Source: Haemophilus haemolyticus M19501
GTDB taxonomy: Bacteria > Pseudomonadota > Gammaproteobacteria > Enterobacterales > Pasteurellaceae
Length of the DNA stretch: 64,000 nt
Assembly: GCF_000222025.1 (NCBI RefSeq)
Contig: NZ_AFQO01000016.1
Coordinates: forward strand, 1-64,000
Direction of reading: 5' to 3'
Made by a program: the position numbers and the translations under genes. Positions 50,388 through 61,870 of this stretch are shown here, piece after piece (positions within the stretch are counted from its first letter, which is position 1; each line of letters begins with the position of its first letter). The notes beneath the pieces are model-generated. The model did no database searches and was not told the DNA's origin. It saw only the letters and a list, made by a program, of their open reading frames with translations.

Positions 50388-51371
50388 ATGACCGCACTTT
50401 ACCCTTGGCTAATGCCTACTTACCATCAAATTGCTCAAACCTTTGACGAAGGGTTGGGGCATCATGCTGTGCTGATTAAAGCTGATTCTGGTTTAGGTGT
50501 AGAACGTTTATTTAATGCACTTGCACAGAAAATAATGTGTGTGGCTCAAGGCGATAAGCCTTGTGGTCAATGCCATTCTTGTCATTTAATGCAAGCCCAT
50601 AGTCATCCAGATTATCATGAATTGAGTCCTATTGACGGTAAGGATATTGGCGTCGATCAAGTACGCGATATTAATGAAATGGTTGCGCAGCACGCACAAC
50701 AAAATGGTAATAAAGTGGTGTATGTGCAAGGTGCGGAACGTTTAACGGAAGCCGCTGCCAATGCGTTATTGAAAACATTGGAAGAGCCTCGTCCAAATAC
50801 TTATTTTTTACTTCAAACAGATAGTTCGTCAAGTTTGTTGGCAACTATTTACAGTCGATGCCAAGTGTGGAATCTGTCCGTGCCTAATGAACAAATGGCT
50901 CTTGATTGGTTGAAATCAGAAAGCGCGGCTGAAAATCAGGAAATTTTGACCGCACTTGCGATGAATCTTGGACGACCACTTTTAGCATTGGAGACTTTAC
51001 AACAAGGGCTGATTGAACAGCGTAAAAACTTCTTACGTCAATTTTGGGTGTTCTATCGCCGACGTTCACCATTGGAATTACTTCCGTTGTTTGACAAAGA
51101 ACGTTATGTTCAGCAAGTAGATTGGATTTTGGCTTTTCTTTCCGATTGTTTAAAACATAGACTTGAAATTAACAGTCATCGACAAGTGGCCGATCTTGGC
51201 CGTGGTATCGAACAATTCAGTAACGAGCAAACAGCTCTTGGTTTATTACAAGCAATCAAAATTATGCAAAAAGTGCGGTCAGATTTGCTTGCAATTAATG
51301 GTGTGAATGTTGAATTAATGCTATTGGATGGCTTGACGCGATTAGTCACAGAAGTATTTGAAACGCAATAA
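50388..51371 (+). CDS. holB: DNA polymerase III delta-prime subunit HolB
   Basis: This 327-residue clamp-loader subunit shows the AAA+-like N-terminal domain with zinc cysteines in CGQCHSCHLM (about 62-71), the conserved GKDIGVDQVRDI and a sensor-1 region LLKTLEEPRPNTYFLL. Delta-prime lacks ATP hydrolysis and acts as the rigid stator. The ATG at 50388 is chosen; the frame extends 23 codons upstream into the promoter without a ribosome binding site. An uptake signal begins right after the start codon. tatD follows after 54 bp. Confidence 0.95.
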   Translation: MTALYPWLMPTYHQIAQTFDEGLGHHAVLIKADSGLGVERLFNALAQKIMCVAQGDKPCGQCHSCHLMQAHSHPDYHELSPIDGKDIGVDQVRDINEMVAQHAQQNGNKVVYVQGAERLTEAAANALLKTLEEPRPNTYFLLQTDSSSSLLATIYSRCQVWNLSVPNEQMALDWLKSESAAENQEILTALAMNLGRPLLALETLQQGLIEQRKNFLRQFWVFYRRRSPLELLPLFDKERYVQQVDWILAFLSDCLKHRLEINSHRQVADLGRGIEQFSNEQTALGLLQAIKIMQKVRSDLLAINGVNVELMLLDGLTRLVTEVFETQ

Positions 51372-51425
51372 ATTAAAGATATATTGTCTATGGCGTTCAA
51401 GCCTTAGGCATAAGGAAAAATAATT

Positions 51426-52208
51426 ATGTTCATTGTAGATTCCCACTGCCATTTAGATGCGTTGGATTATGAAAATTTACACAAAAATATCTCGGATGTG
51501 GTGGAAAAAGCGCGCGCACGTGATGTGAAACATTTGCTCGCGATTGGTGTAACCTTAAGCCGTTTTGAGCAGGCTTATGACTCTTTACGGGAATTTAATA
51601 ATGTCTCGCTTGCTTGCGGTGTCCATCCCCTTGATTTTGAAGAGGAACCTTATGACGCAGAACGCTTATTGCGTTTAGCGCAAGATCCAAAAGTGATTGC
51701 TATTGGCGAAATTGGCTTAGATTATTATTACAGCGCGGATAATAAAGCGGCGCAACAAGCGGTGTTTGGTAGCCAAATCGATATTGCAAACCAATTAGAC
51801 AAGCCTGTAATTATTCATACACGTTCGGCAGGCGATGACACCATTACAATGTTACGCCAACACCATGCTGAAAAGTGCGGTGGCGTTATTCATTGTTTTA
51901 CGGAAACCATGGAATTTGCGAAAAAAGCGTTGGATTTAGGTTTTTACATTTCTTGTTCTGGTATTGTAACCTTTAAAAATGCCGAAGCGATTCGTGAGGT
52001 TATTCGTTATGTGCCAATGGATCGCTTATTGGTGGAAACGGATTCGCCTTATCTTGCGCCAGTGCCTTATCGAGGAAAAGAAAATCAACCAGCTTATACG
52101 AGAGAAGTCTGTGAATACGTGGCAACCCTAAAAGACGTTTCTGCAGAGGCGTTTGCTCAAATCACTACACAAAATTTCGAGCGTTTATTTAAAATTCGTG
52201 TAGAATAA
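51426..52208 (+). CDS. TatD-family metal-dependent hydrolase (YcfH-like)
   Basis: This 260-residue TIM-barrel metallohydrolase of the TatD deoxyribonuclease family starts [10 protein letters not shown] (metal histidines 7 and 9), with GEIGLDYYY (about 97-105), VIHTRSAG, IHCF and ETDSPYLAP (about 206-214). The holB-ycfH order matches E. coli. Members are 3'-5' DNA/RNA exonucleases, but the exact substrate of this branch is not known. It has AAGGAAAAATAATT before the ATG. Confidence 0.93.
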   Translation: MFIVDSHCHLDALDYENLHKNISDVVEKARARDVKHLLAIGVTLSRFEQAYDSLREFNNVSLACGVHPLDFEEEPYDAERLLRLAQDPKVIAIGEIGLDYYYSADNKAAQQAVFGSQIDIANQLDKPVIIHTRSAGDDTITMLRQHHAEKCGGVIHCFTETMEFAKKALDLGFYISCSGIVTFKNAEAIREVIRYVPMDRLLVETDSPYLAPVPYRGKENQPAYTREVCEYVATLKDVSAEAFAQITTQNFERLFKIRVE

Positions 52209-52234
52209 ATGCACAGTTCTGACAAGGGAAAAGT

Positions 52235-52759
52235 ATGCGAAAGTTTTTTAAATATTTCTTATTTATTGTTGTTTTTTTATTCCACGGTTTTATGTTTTCC
52301 GTAGTGAATTATGTGTTCCCCCATTATGATGTGACACGTGTTACTGGCGTAGAAGTTAAACGTGTTGATAAAGATGGCCCAATCACAAAATCGAATCCAG
52401 CTGATGGCCCAACACGTGATGTGTATTACATCAATACGCAAAATGATGATGGCAAAATTATGGTGTATCGCAATGAAGATACACGTTGGGGTTTCCCGTT
52501 CTACTTCAAATTTGGATCAGCCAATTTACAGGCTGAAGCGCAGGCTTTGGGTAATGACAACAAACTTGTGCAAATTAAATACTATGGTTGGCGTATTACG
52601 ATCATGGATGAATATCGTAATGCAACCTCAATTAAAGAAATGACCGCTGATGACACACCAAGCAATCCGATCGTTTCGTGGATTTTATATGTATTCTTGC
52701 TGGCGACATTATTTTTGTCTATCCAATTTATTCGCGGCTGGTTTGACAGCGACAAGTAA
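52235..52759 (+). CDS. DUF1523 family membrane protein
   Basis: This 174-residue protein has an N-terminal membrane helix (about 5-25) and a C-terminal one (about 148-166) around a periplasmic-type domain with DVTRVTGVEVKRVDKDGP and WGFPFYFKFGSANLQAEAQA. It belongs to DUF1523, of unknown function. The gene has AAGGGAAAAGT 4-12 bp before the ATG and lies 26 bp behind tatD, probably in the same transcript. An uptake signal follows in the downstream gap. Confidence 0.8.
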   Translation: MRKFFKYFLFIVVFLFHGFMFSVVNYVFPHYDVTRVTGVEVKRVDKDGPITKSNPADGPTRDVYYINTQNDDGKIMVYRNEDTRWGFPFYFKFGSANLQAEAQALGNDNKLVQIKYYGWRITIMDEYRNATSIKEMTADDTPSNPIVSWILYVFLLATLFLSIQFIRGWFDSDK

Positions 52760-52815
52760 TATCCCAAACGGCCGCAAAGTGCGGTCGTTTTCTTTTATAT
52801 TTTTGAGTAATGATT

Positions 52816-54102
52816 ATGGAATTATTTCATACTATTTTGGCAATTGTGGCTTTAATTTTAAGTAGCGCAGTTGTTTCTTCTGCTGAAATTTCTCTGGCGA
52901 GTTCTCGCAAATTAAAATTACAATCTCTTGCAAATGAAGGAGACGTGCGCGCGCTTCAAGTGCTTAAATTACAAGAACATCCTGGTCGTTTTATTACGGT
53001 GGTTCAAATCGGTTTGAATATGGTAGCGATTTTGGGTGGGGGAATTGGCGAAAGTGCGCTAAGTCCTTATATTGCAGATATTTTAAATCGTTCTTTTGAA
53101 GGAAGTTGGATTGAACCAACCGCCTCTACAATTGCGTTTGTGTTGGTTACTTGTTTCTTTATCTTATTTGCTGATCTTATTCCAAAACGTATTGCCATTA
53201 CTTATCCTGAAATGGTAGCGTTGCGCGTTGTCGGCATTATGAATTTCAGTATGTTTGTGTTTAAGCCGCTTGTGTGGTTTTTTGATACGCTTGCTAATGT
53301 ATTTTTCCGCTTATTTCGTATTTCCACTGTGCGTGAAGATGGCATGACCTCTGAAGATATTTTCGCTGTAGTAGAAGCAGGCGCAGAAGCAGGTGTATTA
53401 AAAACTCAAGAGCATTATCTCATTGAAAATATTTTCGATATGCAATCACGTACAGTGACTTCCACCATGACAACCCGTGAAAATATCGTGTATTTAGACC
53501 GCACTTTTTCTCGCCAAGAAGTCATGGATACGCTTTCTCGTGATTCTCATTCTAAAATTGTGATTTGTGACAATAGCCTCGACAAAATCTTAGGTTATGT
53601 AGAATCCCATACGTTGCTCACCATGTATTTGCAGAATGAAAATGTGGTGCTCACAGATCCTAAACTACTCCGTAAAGCATTATTTGTGCCTGATACGCTT
53701 TCTCTTTACGAAGTGTTGGAATTGTTTAAATCTACTGGCGAAGATTTTGCGATTATTGTGAATGAATATGCCCTTGTAGTGGGTATCGTTACGCTAAATG
53801 ATGTCATGAGTATTGTCATGGGGGAATTGGTTTCTAACGAAGAAGAATATATTGTGAGTCGTGATGAAAATTCATGGCTTATTGATGGCGCAACGCCATT
53901 AGAAGATGTGACACGAGTGTTAGATATTGAATCTTTCCCAGATGAAGAAAATTACGAAACCATCAGTGGTTTTATGATGTATATGTTACGTAAAATCCCG
54001 AAAAAAACCGATTCTGTGGTTTACGGAAAATACAAGTTTGAAGTGATTGATACGGAAAACTTTAAAATCGATCAGATTTTGGTGTCGTTGGTGAAGGAGT
54101 AG
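52816..54102 (+). CDS. paeA: PaeA/YtfL-family CNNM-CBS-CorC membrane transporter
   Basis: The 428-residue protein closely follows E. coli YtfL (PaeA): a CNNM membrane domain with EISLASSRKLKL and TVVQIGLNMVAILGG (about 20-65), two CBS domains (about 195-330, with FAIIVNEYALVVGIVTLNDV) and a CorC_HlyC domain with ENSWLIDGATPLEDV. PaeA exports cadaverine and putrescine in enterics. The ATG at 52816 is preferred to 52810 because GAG lies 8 bp before it. An uptake signal at 53498 is translated. Confidence 0.85.
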   Translation: MELFHTILAIVALILSSAVVSSAEISLASSRKLKLQSLANEGDVRALQVLKLQEHPGRFITVVQIGLNMVAILGGGIGESALSPYIADILNRSFEGSWIEPTASTIAFVLVTCFFILFADLIPKRIAITYPEMVALRVVGIMNFSMFVFKPLVWFFDTLANVFFRLFRISTVREDGMTSEDIFAVVEAGAEAGVLKTQEHYLIENIFDMQSRTVTSTMTTRENIVYLDRTFSRQEVMDTLSRDSHSKIVICDNSLDKILGYVESHTLLTMYLQNENVVLTDPKLLRKALFVPDTLSLYEVLELFKSTGEDFAIIVNEYALVVGIVTLNDVMSIVMGELVSNEEEYIVSRDENSWLIDGATPLEDVTRVLDIESFPDEENYETISGFMMYMLRKIPKKTDSVVYGKYKFEVIDTENFKIDQILVSLVKE

Positions 54103-54110
54103 GAGTAAAA

Positions 54111-54287
54111 ATGACTCAACGAGAATATGAAAGTCGTCAGCGAGCAGTTCAATTTGCGCTGGATAATAATCGTTTAGAAGGATTAACGACGGATGATGAT
54201 CTTTTGCAACTTTCTCAAGAATGGATGAAAGGCAACATTTCTTATCAGCAATTACAGGATAGAGTGTATGAAATATACGGGATCTGA
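54111..54287 (+). CDS. VbhA-like antitoxin of Fic toxin, 58 residues
   Basis: A 58-codon gene with AGGAG ahead of its ATG ends inside the fic gene (20-bp overlap). The product (MTQREYESRQRAVQFALDNN, RLEGLTTDDD, then SQEWMKGNISYQQLQDRVYE) matches VbhA-type class I Fic antitoxins, whose helix carries an S/T-xxx-E-G inhibitory motif. Here the glutamate-glycine (E23-G24) is kept but asparagine takes the S/T place. It probably blocks the ATP site of the Fic protein. Confidence 0.85.
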   Translation: MTQREYESRQRAVQFALDNNRLEGLTTDDDLLQLSQEWMKGNISYQQLQDRVYEIYGI

Positions 54288-54852
54288 TCCCTTTGTATAT
54301 GAAAACGGTGTGCTTGTTAATAAGAAAAACATTTCTGATTCTGCAGAATTAGAAAGGCTAGAGAGAGTTATCACTTATGTTAAGGCATTAGAACTAAAAG
54401 AAAATCCTGTAAAAGGCAAATTTAATCTTGCGCATTTAAAGAGAATTCATAAACATTTGTTTGGTGATCTTTATCCTTGGGCAGGAAAAATACGTGATGG
54501 TTACCTTCAAAAGGGTGAGCAAGATTTTATGATGGGGTATCGTATTGAGCCCGAATCAAAAAAATTGTTTACTCAGTTAAAAAAAGAAAATTATCTTAAA
54601 GGTTTATCTTTACCTGAATTTGCGGAACGCTTGGCTTATTATTTCGGCGAAATTAATGCTATTCATCCTTTTAGAGAAGGAAATGGCCGAACACAACGTG
54701 TTTTTTTAGTTCAATTATCGAAAGAAGCCGGCTACGAGCTAAGTTTTAAGCATGTATCGCAAGAAGAAATGATTTCGGCTTCGATAGAAGCTCATAAGCT
54801 AAACTACAAACCTTTAGAAAAGATTATTTTGAATGGACTCATATCCTTATAG
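54268..54852 (+). CDS. Fic-family AMP transferase toxin
   Basis: This 194-residue class I Fic protein has the full catalytic motif HPFREGNGR (residues 133-141), KFNLAHLKRIHKHLFGDLYPWAG as the family N-terminal signature, and a beta-hairpin flap region around GYRIEPESK. Such VbhT/FicT-type enzymes AMPylate targets such as DNA gyrase and topoisomerase IV, arresting growth until the antitoxin returns. The pair is AT-rich, has no uptake signal, and is bounded by paeA and a terminator, suggesting acquisition as a unit. Confidence 0.93.
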   Translation: MKYTGSDPFVYENGVLVNKKNISDSAELERLERVITYVKALELKENPVKGKFNLAHLKRIHKHLFGDLYPWAGKIRDGYLQKGEQDFMMGYRIEPESKKLFTQLKKENYLKGLSLPEFAERLAYYFGEINAIHPFREGNGRTQRVFLVQLSKEAGYELSFKHVSQEEMISASIEAHKLNYKPLEKIILNGLISL

Positions 54853-54879
54853 ATAACATTCGCTACCTTGCTTAATCCC

Positions 54880-54907
54880 ACGCAGCCAGTATAATGGCTG
54901 CGTTTTT
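54880..54907 (+). terminator. Terminator of vbhA-fic
   Basis: CGCAGCCA and TGGCTGCG form an 8-bp stem with a 6-nt loop, followed by TTTTTG. Confidence 0.85.
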
Positions 54908-54931
54908 GTTGATTCTCAATTAGGTATGACT

Positions 54932-55462
54932 ATGTTTAAAAAAATCTCTGTTTTATTTTTTACGTTAATGTTGGCAGGTTGTTCTTCTTGGTCATCGGTT
55001 ACCAACTATATTCCATTTATGGGGAACGATAAAAAAGTGATTGATTTAGATAAAGATAAAATCGATCAGAAATCCTATGCAGCAGCTTATGAAGCGACTG
55101 TAGCGACATATAAAGGTCGCGTGAATGAAAATTTCTTTGTAGATAATTTTGCAAGTGGTGCGAATGACTGGTATTTAGGCCGTATTTTAGTTCCTGTGAA
55201 ACAAATTCAGGATAAACTTTACACTGGCGGCCATGATTCTGATGTATATGCTTATTATAGCGGCGTGTTACATGCGGAAGCCTTGCAAGCTAATATTAAA
55301 CGTTTGAACGCAAATTGTTGGGAAAAAGTGGATTCGCAAAGCATGACTCAAGGTATTTATGATGCGATGCGTGATTTGCAAAAAGGCAAAGAGCGCGGTG
55401 AAAATGATGAATATATTGCGCAAGGTAGTGAAGCACTGCTGAAAGCCTGCACATCTAAATAA
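54932..55462 (+). CDS. Predicted lipoprotein of unknown function
   Basis: A 176-residue protein has a lipoprotein signal peptide ending LMLAGC (cysteine about 18), so it should be lipidated and exported. The mature part is soluble and helical with no motif I recognise. The ATG at 54932 is preferred over 54926 because AGG lies 8 bp before it. It is followed by a terminator hairpin, then fruB. Homologues exist in Haemophilus as conserved hypothetical lipoproteins. Confidence 0.75.
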   Translation: MFKKISVLFFTLMLAGCSSWSSVTNYIPFMGNDKKVIDLDKDKIDQKSYAAAYEATVATYKGRVNENFFVDNFASGANDWYLGRILVPVKQIQDKLYTGGHDSDVYAYYSGVLHAEALQANIKRLNANCWEKVDSQSMTQGIYDAMRDLQKGKERGENDEYIAQGSEALLKACTSK

Positions 55463-55474
55463 TTGTTTTTCAAC

Positions 55475-55513
55475 AAGCTGCTGGTCGATTTATTTCACCA
55501 GCAGCTTTATTTT
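55475..55513 (+). terminator. Terminator hairpin just upstream of fruB
   Basis: AAGCTGCTGGT and ACCAGCAGCTT form an 11-bp perfect stem followed by TATTTTT. Only about 20 bp separate it from the fruB start, so it may terminate the lipoprotein transcript or act as a fru leader attenuator. Confidence 0.8.
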
Positions 55514-55533
55514 TAAATTATTAAGGAGCAAGA

Positions 55534-57033
55534 ATGTTAGAACTTTCGGAAAGCAACATTCATTTAAATGCTAACGCAGCTGATAAACAACAAGCGATTG
55601 AAATGGCAGCGTCCGCATTAGTTCAAGCAGACAATGTCGAAAATGGTTACTTGCAAGGAATGCTAGCGCGTGAACAGCATTCCTCAACCTTTTTAGGTAA
55701 TGGCATCGCTATTCCTCATGGCACCTTGGATACTCGTTCGATGGTAAAGAAAACAGGTGTGCAAGTGTTTCAATTTCCTCAAGGCATAGAATGGGGCGAA
55801 GGAAATATTGCTTATGTCGTGATTGGTATTGCGGCGCGATCTGATGAGCATTTGTCCTTATTACGTCAACTTACTCACGTTTTGAGTGATGAAGATACCG
55901 CAGCAAAATTAGCAAAAATAACGGATATTGCTGAATTTCGTGCGATTTTAATGGGCGAGACAATTGAGCCATTTGCAATTCCTACTGCCAATATCAGTTT
56001 AGATGTAGATACCCAAAGTTTATTAACTTTAGTCGCGATTAATGCGGGGCAATTGCAGGTGCAAAGTGCGGTGGAAAATCGTTTTATTTCTGAAGTGATT
56101 AACAATGCGGCATTACCGCTTGGCAAAGGGTTATGGGTAACGGATTCTGTCGTAGGAAATGTGAAAAATGCCTTAACATTTAGTCGTGCCAAAACGATTT
56201 TTAGCCACAATGGCAAAGCGGTAAAAGGCGTGATAACTGTTGCAGCCGTCAGTGATCAAATTAATCCAACTTTAGCGCGTTTATTAGATGACGATGTTCA
56301 AACAACCTTGCTCAATGGTAATTCAACAGAAATTTTGACCGCACTTTTGGGTTCATCGAGTGATGTTGAAACTCAATCTGTAGAAGGTGCCGTTGTGGGA
56401 ACTTTTACGATTCGTAATGAACATGGTTTACATGCGCGTCCAAGTGCAAATTTGGTTAATGAAGTGAAAAAATTCACTTCGAAAATTACTGTGCAAAATC
56501 TTACTCGTGAAAGTGAAGTCATCAGTGCAAAAAGTTTGATGAAGATTGTTGCGCTTGGAGTAACACAAGGGCATCGTTTACGTTTTGTGGCAGAAGGGGA
56601 AGATGCTAAACAAGCTATTGAAGCATTGAGCAAAGCGATTGCTGATGGTTTGGGCGAGAATGTTTCTGCTGTGCCGCCATCTGAACCAGATACCATTGAG
56701 ATTATGGGAGAACAAATTCACGCACCAGCGGTAAGCGAAGATCATAACTTGCCAGCAAATGCTATTGAGGCAGTTTTTGTGGTTAAGAACGAACACGGTT
56801 TGCACGCTCGCCCAAGTGCAGTGTTAGTAAACGAAGTGAAAAAATATAATGCCTCTGTGGCGGTTCAAAATCTTGATCGTAATTCTCAATTAGTGAGCGC
56901 GAAAAGCTTAATGAAAATTGTGGCATTAGGCGTAGTGAAAGGGACTCGTTTACGTTTTGTTGCGACGGGCGATGAAGCGCAACAAGCTATTGACGGAATC
57001 GGTGCTGTGATTGAATCGGGTTTAGGTGAATAG
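55534..57033 (+). CDS. fruB: Fructose PTS diphosphoryl transfer protein FruB with two HPr domains
   Basis: FruB passes phosphate from enzyme I to FruA. The 499-residue protein contains an EIIA-Fru domain (about 1-145, histidine in AIPHGTLDTR about 69), a central M domain, and two consecutive HPr (FPr) domains, each with HGLHARPSA (histidines near 302 and 424) and an SAKSLMKIVALGV motif. E. coli FruB (376) has one HPr. The second looks like a tandem duplication. AAGGAGCAAG precedes the ATG. fruK starts 1 bp after the stop. Confidence 0.95.
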   Translation: MLELSESNIHLNANAADKQQAIEMAASALVQADNVENGYLQGMLAREQHSSTFLGNGIAIPHGTLDTRSMVKKTGVQVFQFPQGIEWGEGNIAYVVIGIAARSDEHLSLLRQLTHVLSDEDTAAKLAKITDIAEFRAILMGETIEPFAIPTANISLDVDTQSLLTLVAINAGQLQVQSAVENRFISEVINNAALPLGKGLWVTDSVVGNVKNALTFSRAKTIFSHNGKAVKGVITVAAVSDQINPTLARLLDDDVQTTLLNGNSTEILTALLGSSSDVETQSVEGAVVGTFTIRNEHGLHARPSANLVNEVKKFTSKITVQNLTRESEVISAKSLMKIVALGVTQGHRLRFVAEGEDAKQAIEALSKAIADGLGENVSAVPPSEPDTIEIMGEQIHAPAVSEDHNLPANAIEAVFVVKNEHGLHARPSAVLVNEVKKYNASVAVQNLDRNSQLVSAKSLMKIVALGVVKGTRLRFVATGDEAQQAIDGIGAVIESGLGE

Positions 57034-57034
57034 T

Positions 57035-57976
57035 ATGGCAAGCGTCGTAACAATTACTTTAAATGCCGCCTATGATTTAGTCGGCCGTTTAAATCGTATC
57101 CAACTTGGTGAAGTAAATACCGTAGAAACCCTTGGCTTATTTCCTGCTGGGAAAGGCATTAATGTCGCAAAAGTACTAAAAGATTTAGGCGTTGATGTTG
57201 CAGTAGGCGGTTTCTTGGGCAAGGATAATTCAGCTGATTTCGAGCAAATGTTTAATAAGCACGGTTTGGAAGATAAATTCCACCGAGTTGATGGCAAAAC
57301 GCGTATCAATGTAAAAATTACCGAGACTGAAGCTGATGTGACAGATTTAAATTTCTTGGGATATCAAATAAGCCCACAAGTTTGGCAACAATTTGTGACG
57401 GATTCTTTGGCTTATTGTTTAAATTATGACATTGTCGCAGTGTGTGGCAGTTTACCTCGAGGTGTGTCTCCTGAATTATTTGCTGATTGGTTGAATCAGC
57501 TTCACCAAGCTGGCGTTAAAGTGGTGCTTGATAGTAGCAATGCTGCGCTCACCGCTGGATTAAAAGCGAAACCTTGGCTAGTAAAACCCAATCATCGAGA
57601 ACTTGAGGCTTGGGTTGGTTATCCATTAAATCGTCTTGAAGAAATTATTGCCGCTGCACAGCAACTCAAAGCGGAAGGCATTGAAAATGTGATTATTTCA
57701 ATGGGCGCAGAAGGTTCTTTATGGATTAATAATGAAGGCGTGCTCAAAGCCGAACCACCAAAATGTGAAAATGTAGTGAGTACTGTTGGAGCAGGGGATT
57801 CCATGGTAGCAGGCTTAATTTATGGTTTTGAAAAAGGTTTATCGAAAGCTGAAACCTTAGCGTTTGCTACGGCTGTGTCCGCTTTTGCAGTGTCTCAAAG
57901 TAATGTCGGTGTGAGTGATTTGAGTTTACTTGACCCCATTTTAGAAAAAGTACAAATAACGATGATTGAAGGATAG
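57035..57976 (+). CDS. fruK: 1-phosphofructokinase FruK
   Basis: FruK phosphorylates fructose-1-phosphate to fructose-1,6-bisphosphate. The 313-residue PfkB-family protein starts VVTITLNAAYD, has PAGKGINVAKVLKDLGV (about 38-54) and the catalytic STVGAGDSMVAGLIYG (about 249-264). In this start motif the usual NPALD is NAAYD, a variant of the family signature. The ATG at 57035 follows the fruB stop by one base. fruA begins 1 bp after its stop, so the three genes form one coupled operon. Confidence 0.95.
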   Translation: MASVVTITLNAAYDLVGRLNRIQLGEVNTVETLGLFPAGKGINVAKVLKDLGVDVAVGGFLGKDNSADFEQMFNKHGLEDKFHRVDGKTRINVKITETEADVTDLNFLGYQISPQVWQQFVTDSLAYCLNYDIVAVCGSLPRGVSPELFADWLNQLHQAGVKVVLDSSNAALTAGLKAKPWLVKPNHRELEAWVGYPLNRLEEIIAAAQQLKAEGIENVIISMGAEGSLWINNEGVLKAEPPKCENVVSTVGAGDSMVAGLIYGFEKGLSKAETLAFATAVSAFAVSQSNVGVSDLSLLDPILEKVQITMIEG

Positions 57977-57977
57977 T

Positions 57978-59648
57978 ATGAAGTTATTTTTAACCCAATC
58001 AGCTAATGTAGGCAATGCGAAAGCCTATTTATTACATGAAGTTTTTCGAGCAGCTGCGCAAAAAGCGAATGTCTCTATTGTAGAAACACCAGCCGAAGCA
58101 GATCTTGTTCTCGTATTTGGTTCTGTATTACCAAATAACCCAGCTTTAGTCGGTAAAAAAGTCTTTATTATCGGAGAAGCTATCGCCATGATTTCTCCTG
58201 AAGTCACGCTGGCAAATGCCTTAGCGAATGGGGCAGATTATGTTGCACCGAAAAGTGCGGTGAGTTTTACAGGTGTTTCTGGTGTAAAAAATATTGTTGC
58301 GGTAACGGCTTGTCCAACTGGCGTTGCGCATACGTTTATGTCAGCCGAAGCGATTGAAGCCTATGCGAAAAAGCAAGGTTGGAATGTAAAAGTTGAAACC
58401 CGAGGTCAAGTTGGGGCTGGCAATGAAATTACTGCAGAAGAGGTCGCGGCGGCTGATTTGGTATTTGTTGCAGCAGATATTGATGTGCCTTTAGATAAAT
58501 TTAAAGGTAAACCAATGTACCGCACTTCAACAGGATTAGCCTTGAAGAAAACTGAGCAAGAATTTGATAAAGCATTTAAAGAAGCCAAAATTTTTGATGG
58601 TGGAAATAATGTAGGATCAAAAGAAGAAAGCCGTGAGAAAAAAGGTGTGTACAAACACTTAATGACTGGTGTTTCTCATATGTTACCGTTAGTGGTTGCA
58701 GGGGGATTGTTGATCGCGATTTCCTTTATGTTCAGTTTTAATGTGATTGAAAATACTGGGATTTTGCAAGATCTTCCAAATATGTTGATGAATATCGGTA
58801 GTGGCGTGGCGTTCAAGTTAATGATTGCTGTGTTTGCCGGTTACGTTGCATTTTCTATCGCTGATCGTCCAGGGCTTGCAGTTGGTTTGATTGCTGGGAT
58901 GCTGGCAAGTGAAGCGGGCGCAGGGATTCTTGGCGGTATTATTGCGGGTTTCTTAGCGGGCTATGTGGTGAAAGGGCTGAATGTGATTATTCGATTGCCA
59001 GCAAGCCTAACTTCATTAAAACCGATTTTAATTTTACCGCTCTTGGGTTCGATGATTGTTGGCTTGACGATGATTTACCTCATCAATCCACCAGTGGCTG
59101 AAATTATGAAAGAGCTAAGTAATTGGCTTACTTCAATGGGCGAAGTGAATGCGATTGTGTTAGGTGCAATTATCGGCGCAATGATGTGTATCGATATGGG
59201 CGGGCCGGTAAATAAAGCCGCATACACCTTTTCTGTTGGATTGATTGCTTCCCAAGTTTATACGCCAATGGCTGCGGCAATGGCCGCGGGTATGGTTCCA
59301 CCAATTGGTATGGCAGTTGCCACTTGGATTGCTCGCAATAAATTTACCGTTAGCCAACGCGATGCGGGGAAAGCATCATTTGTCCTTGGTTTATGCTTTA
59401 TTTCTGAAGGTGCATTACCATTTGTGGCCGCAGATCCAATTCGTGTCATTATTAGCTCTGTGATTGGTGGTGCGGTGGCTGGTGCGATTTCAATGGGATT
59501 AAATATTACATTACAAGCTCCACACGGCGGATTATTTGTCATTCCATTTGTATCTGAGCCATTGAAATATCTTGGTGCAATTGCGATTGGTGCTTTATCA
59601 ACAGGTGTGGTTTACGCCATTATTAAATCGAAAAACAATGCGGAATAA
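57978..59648 (+). CDS. fruA: Fructose-specific PTS enzyme IIB'BC FruA
   Basis: FruA imports fructose and phosphorylates it at C1. The 556-residue protein has a degenerate EIIB' domain (about 1-95), an active EIIB domain with the phosphocysteine in TACPTGVAHTFMSAEA (about 114), and an EIIC membrane domain (about 225-550) with GGPVNKAAYTFSVG. Length is close to E. coli FruA (563). GAAGG precedes the ATG. The fruBKA order and coupling are standard. Uptake signals lie inside at 58253 and 58520. Confidence 0.96.
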   Translation: MKLFLTQSANVGNAKAYLLHEVFRAAAQKANVSIVETPAEADLVLVFGSVLPNNPALVGKKVFIIGEAIAMISPEVTLANALANGADYVAPKSAVSFTGVSGVKNIVAVTACPTGVAHTFMSAEAIEAYAKKQGWNVKVETRGQVGAGNEITAEEVAAADLVFVAADIDVPLDKFKGKPMYRTSTGLALKKTEQEFDKAFKEAKIFDGGNNVGSKEESREKKGVYKHLMTGVSHMLPLVVAGGLLIAISFMFSFNVIENTGILQDLPNMLMNIGSGVAFKLMIAVFAGYVAFSIADRPGLAVGLIAGMLASEAGAGILGGIIAGFLAGYVVKGLNVIIRLPASLTSLKPILILPLLGSMIVGLTMIYLINPPVAEIMKELSNWLTSMGEVNAIVLGAIIGAMMCIDMGGPVNKAAYTFSVGLIASQVYTPMAAAMAAGMVPPIGMAVATWIARNKFTVSQRDAGKASFVLGLCFISEGALPFVAADPIRVIISSVIGGAVAGAISMGLNITLQAPHGGLFVIPFVSEPLKYLGAIAIGALSTGVVYAIIKSKNNAE

Positions 59649-59667
59649 TACCGCACTTTGAATGTAA

Positions 59668-59695
59668 AAAAGCCGATTCAAATGAGTCGGCTTTT
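59668..59695. terminator. Bidirectional terminator between fruA and phosphoesterase gene
   Basis: AAAAGCCGA and TCGGCTTTT form a 9-bp stem with a 10-nt loop between convergent genes. Confidence 0.85.
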
Positions 59696-59709
59696 ATTTT
59701 GGGATAGAT

Positions 59710-61783
<2,074 letters not shown>

Positions 61784-61870
61784 GAGTTGGGTTCCCAAAT
61801 CGTTCATTTTATTTGCATTTCTCAGCCCTGATTCTGGTATTTAATTGAAATCTCAAATTAGGAAATTACT

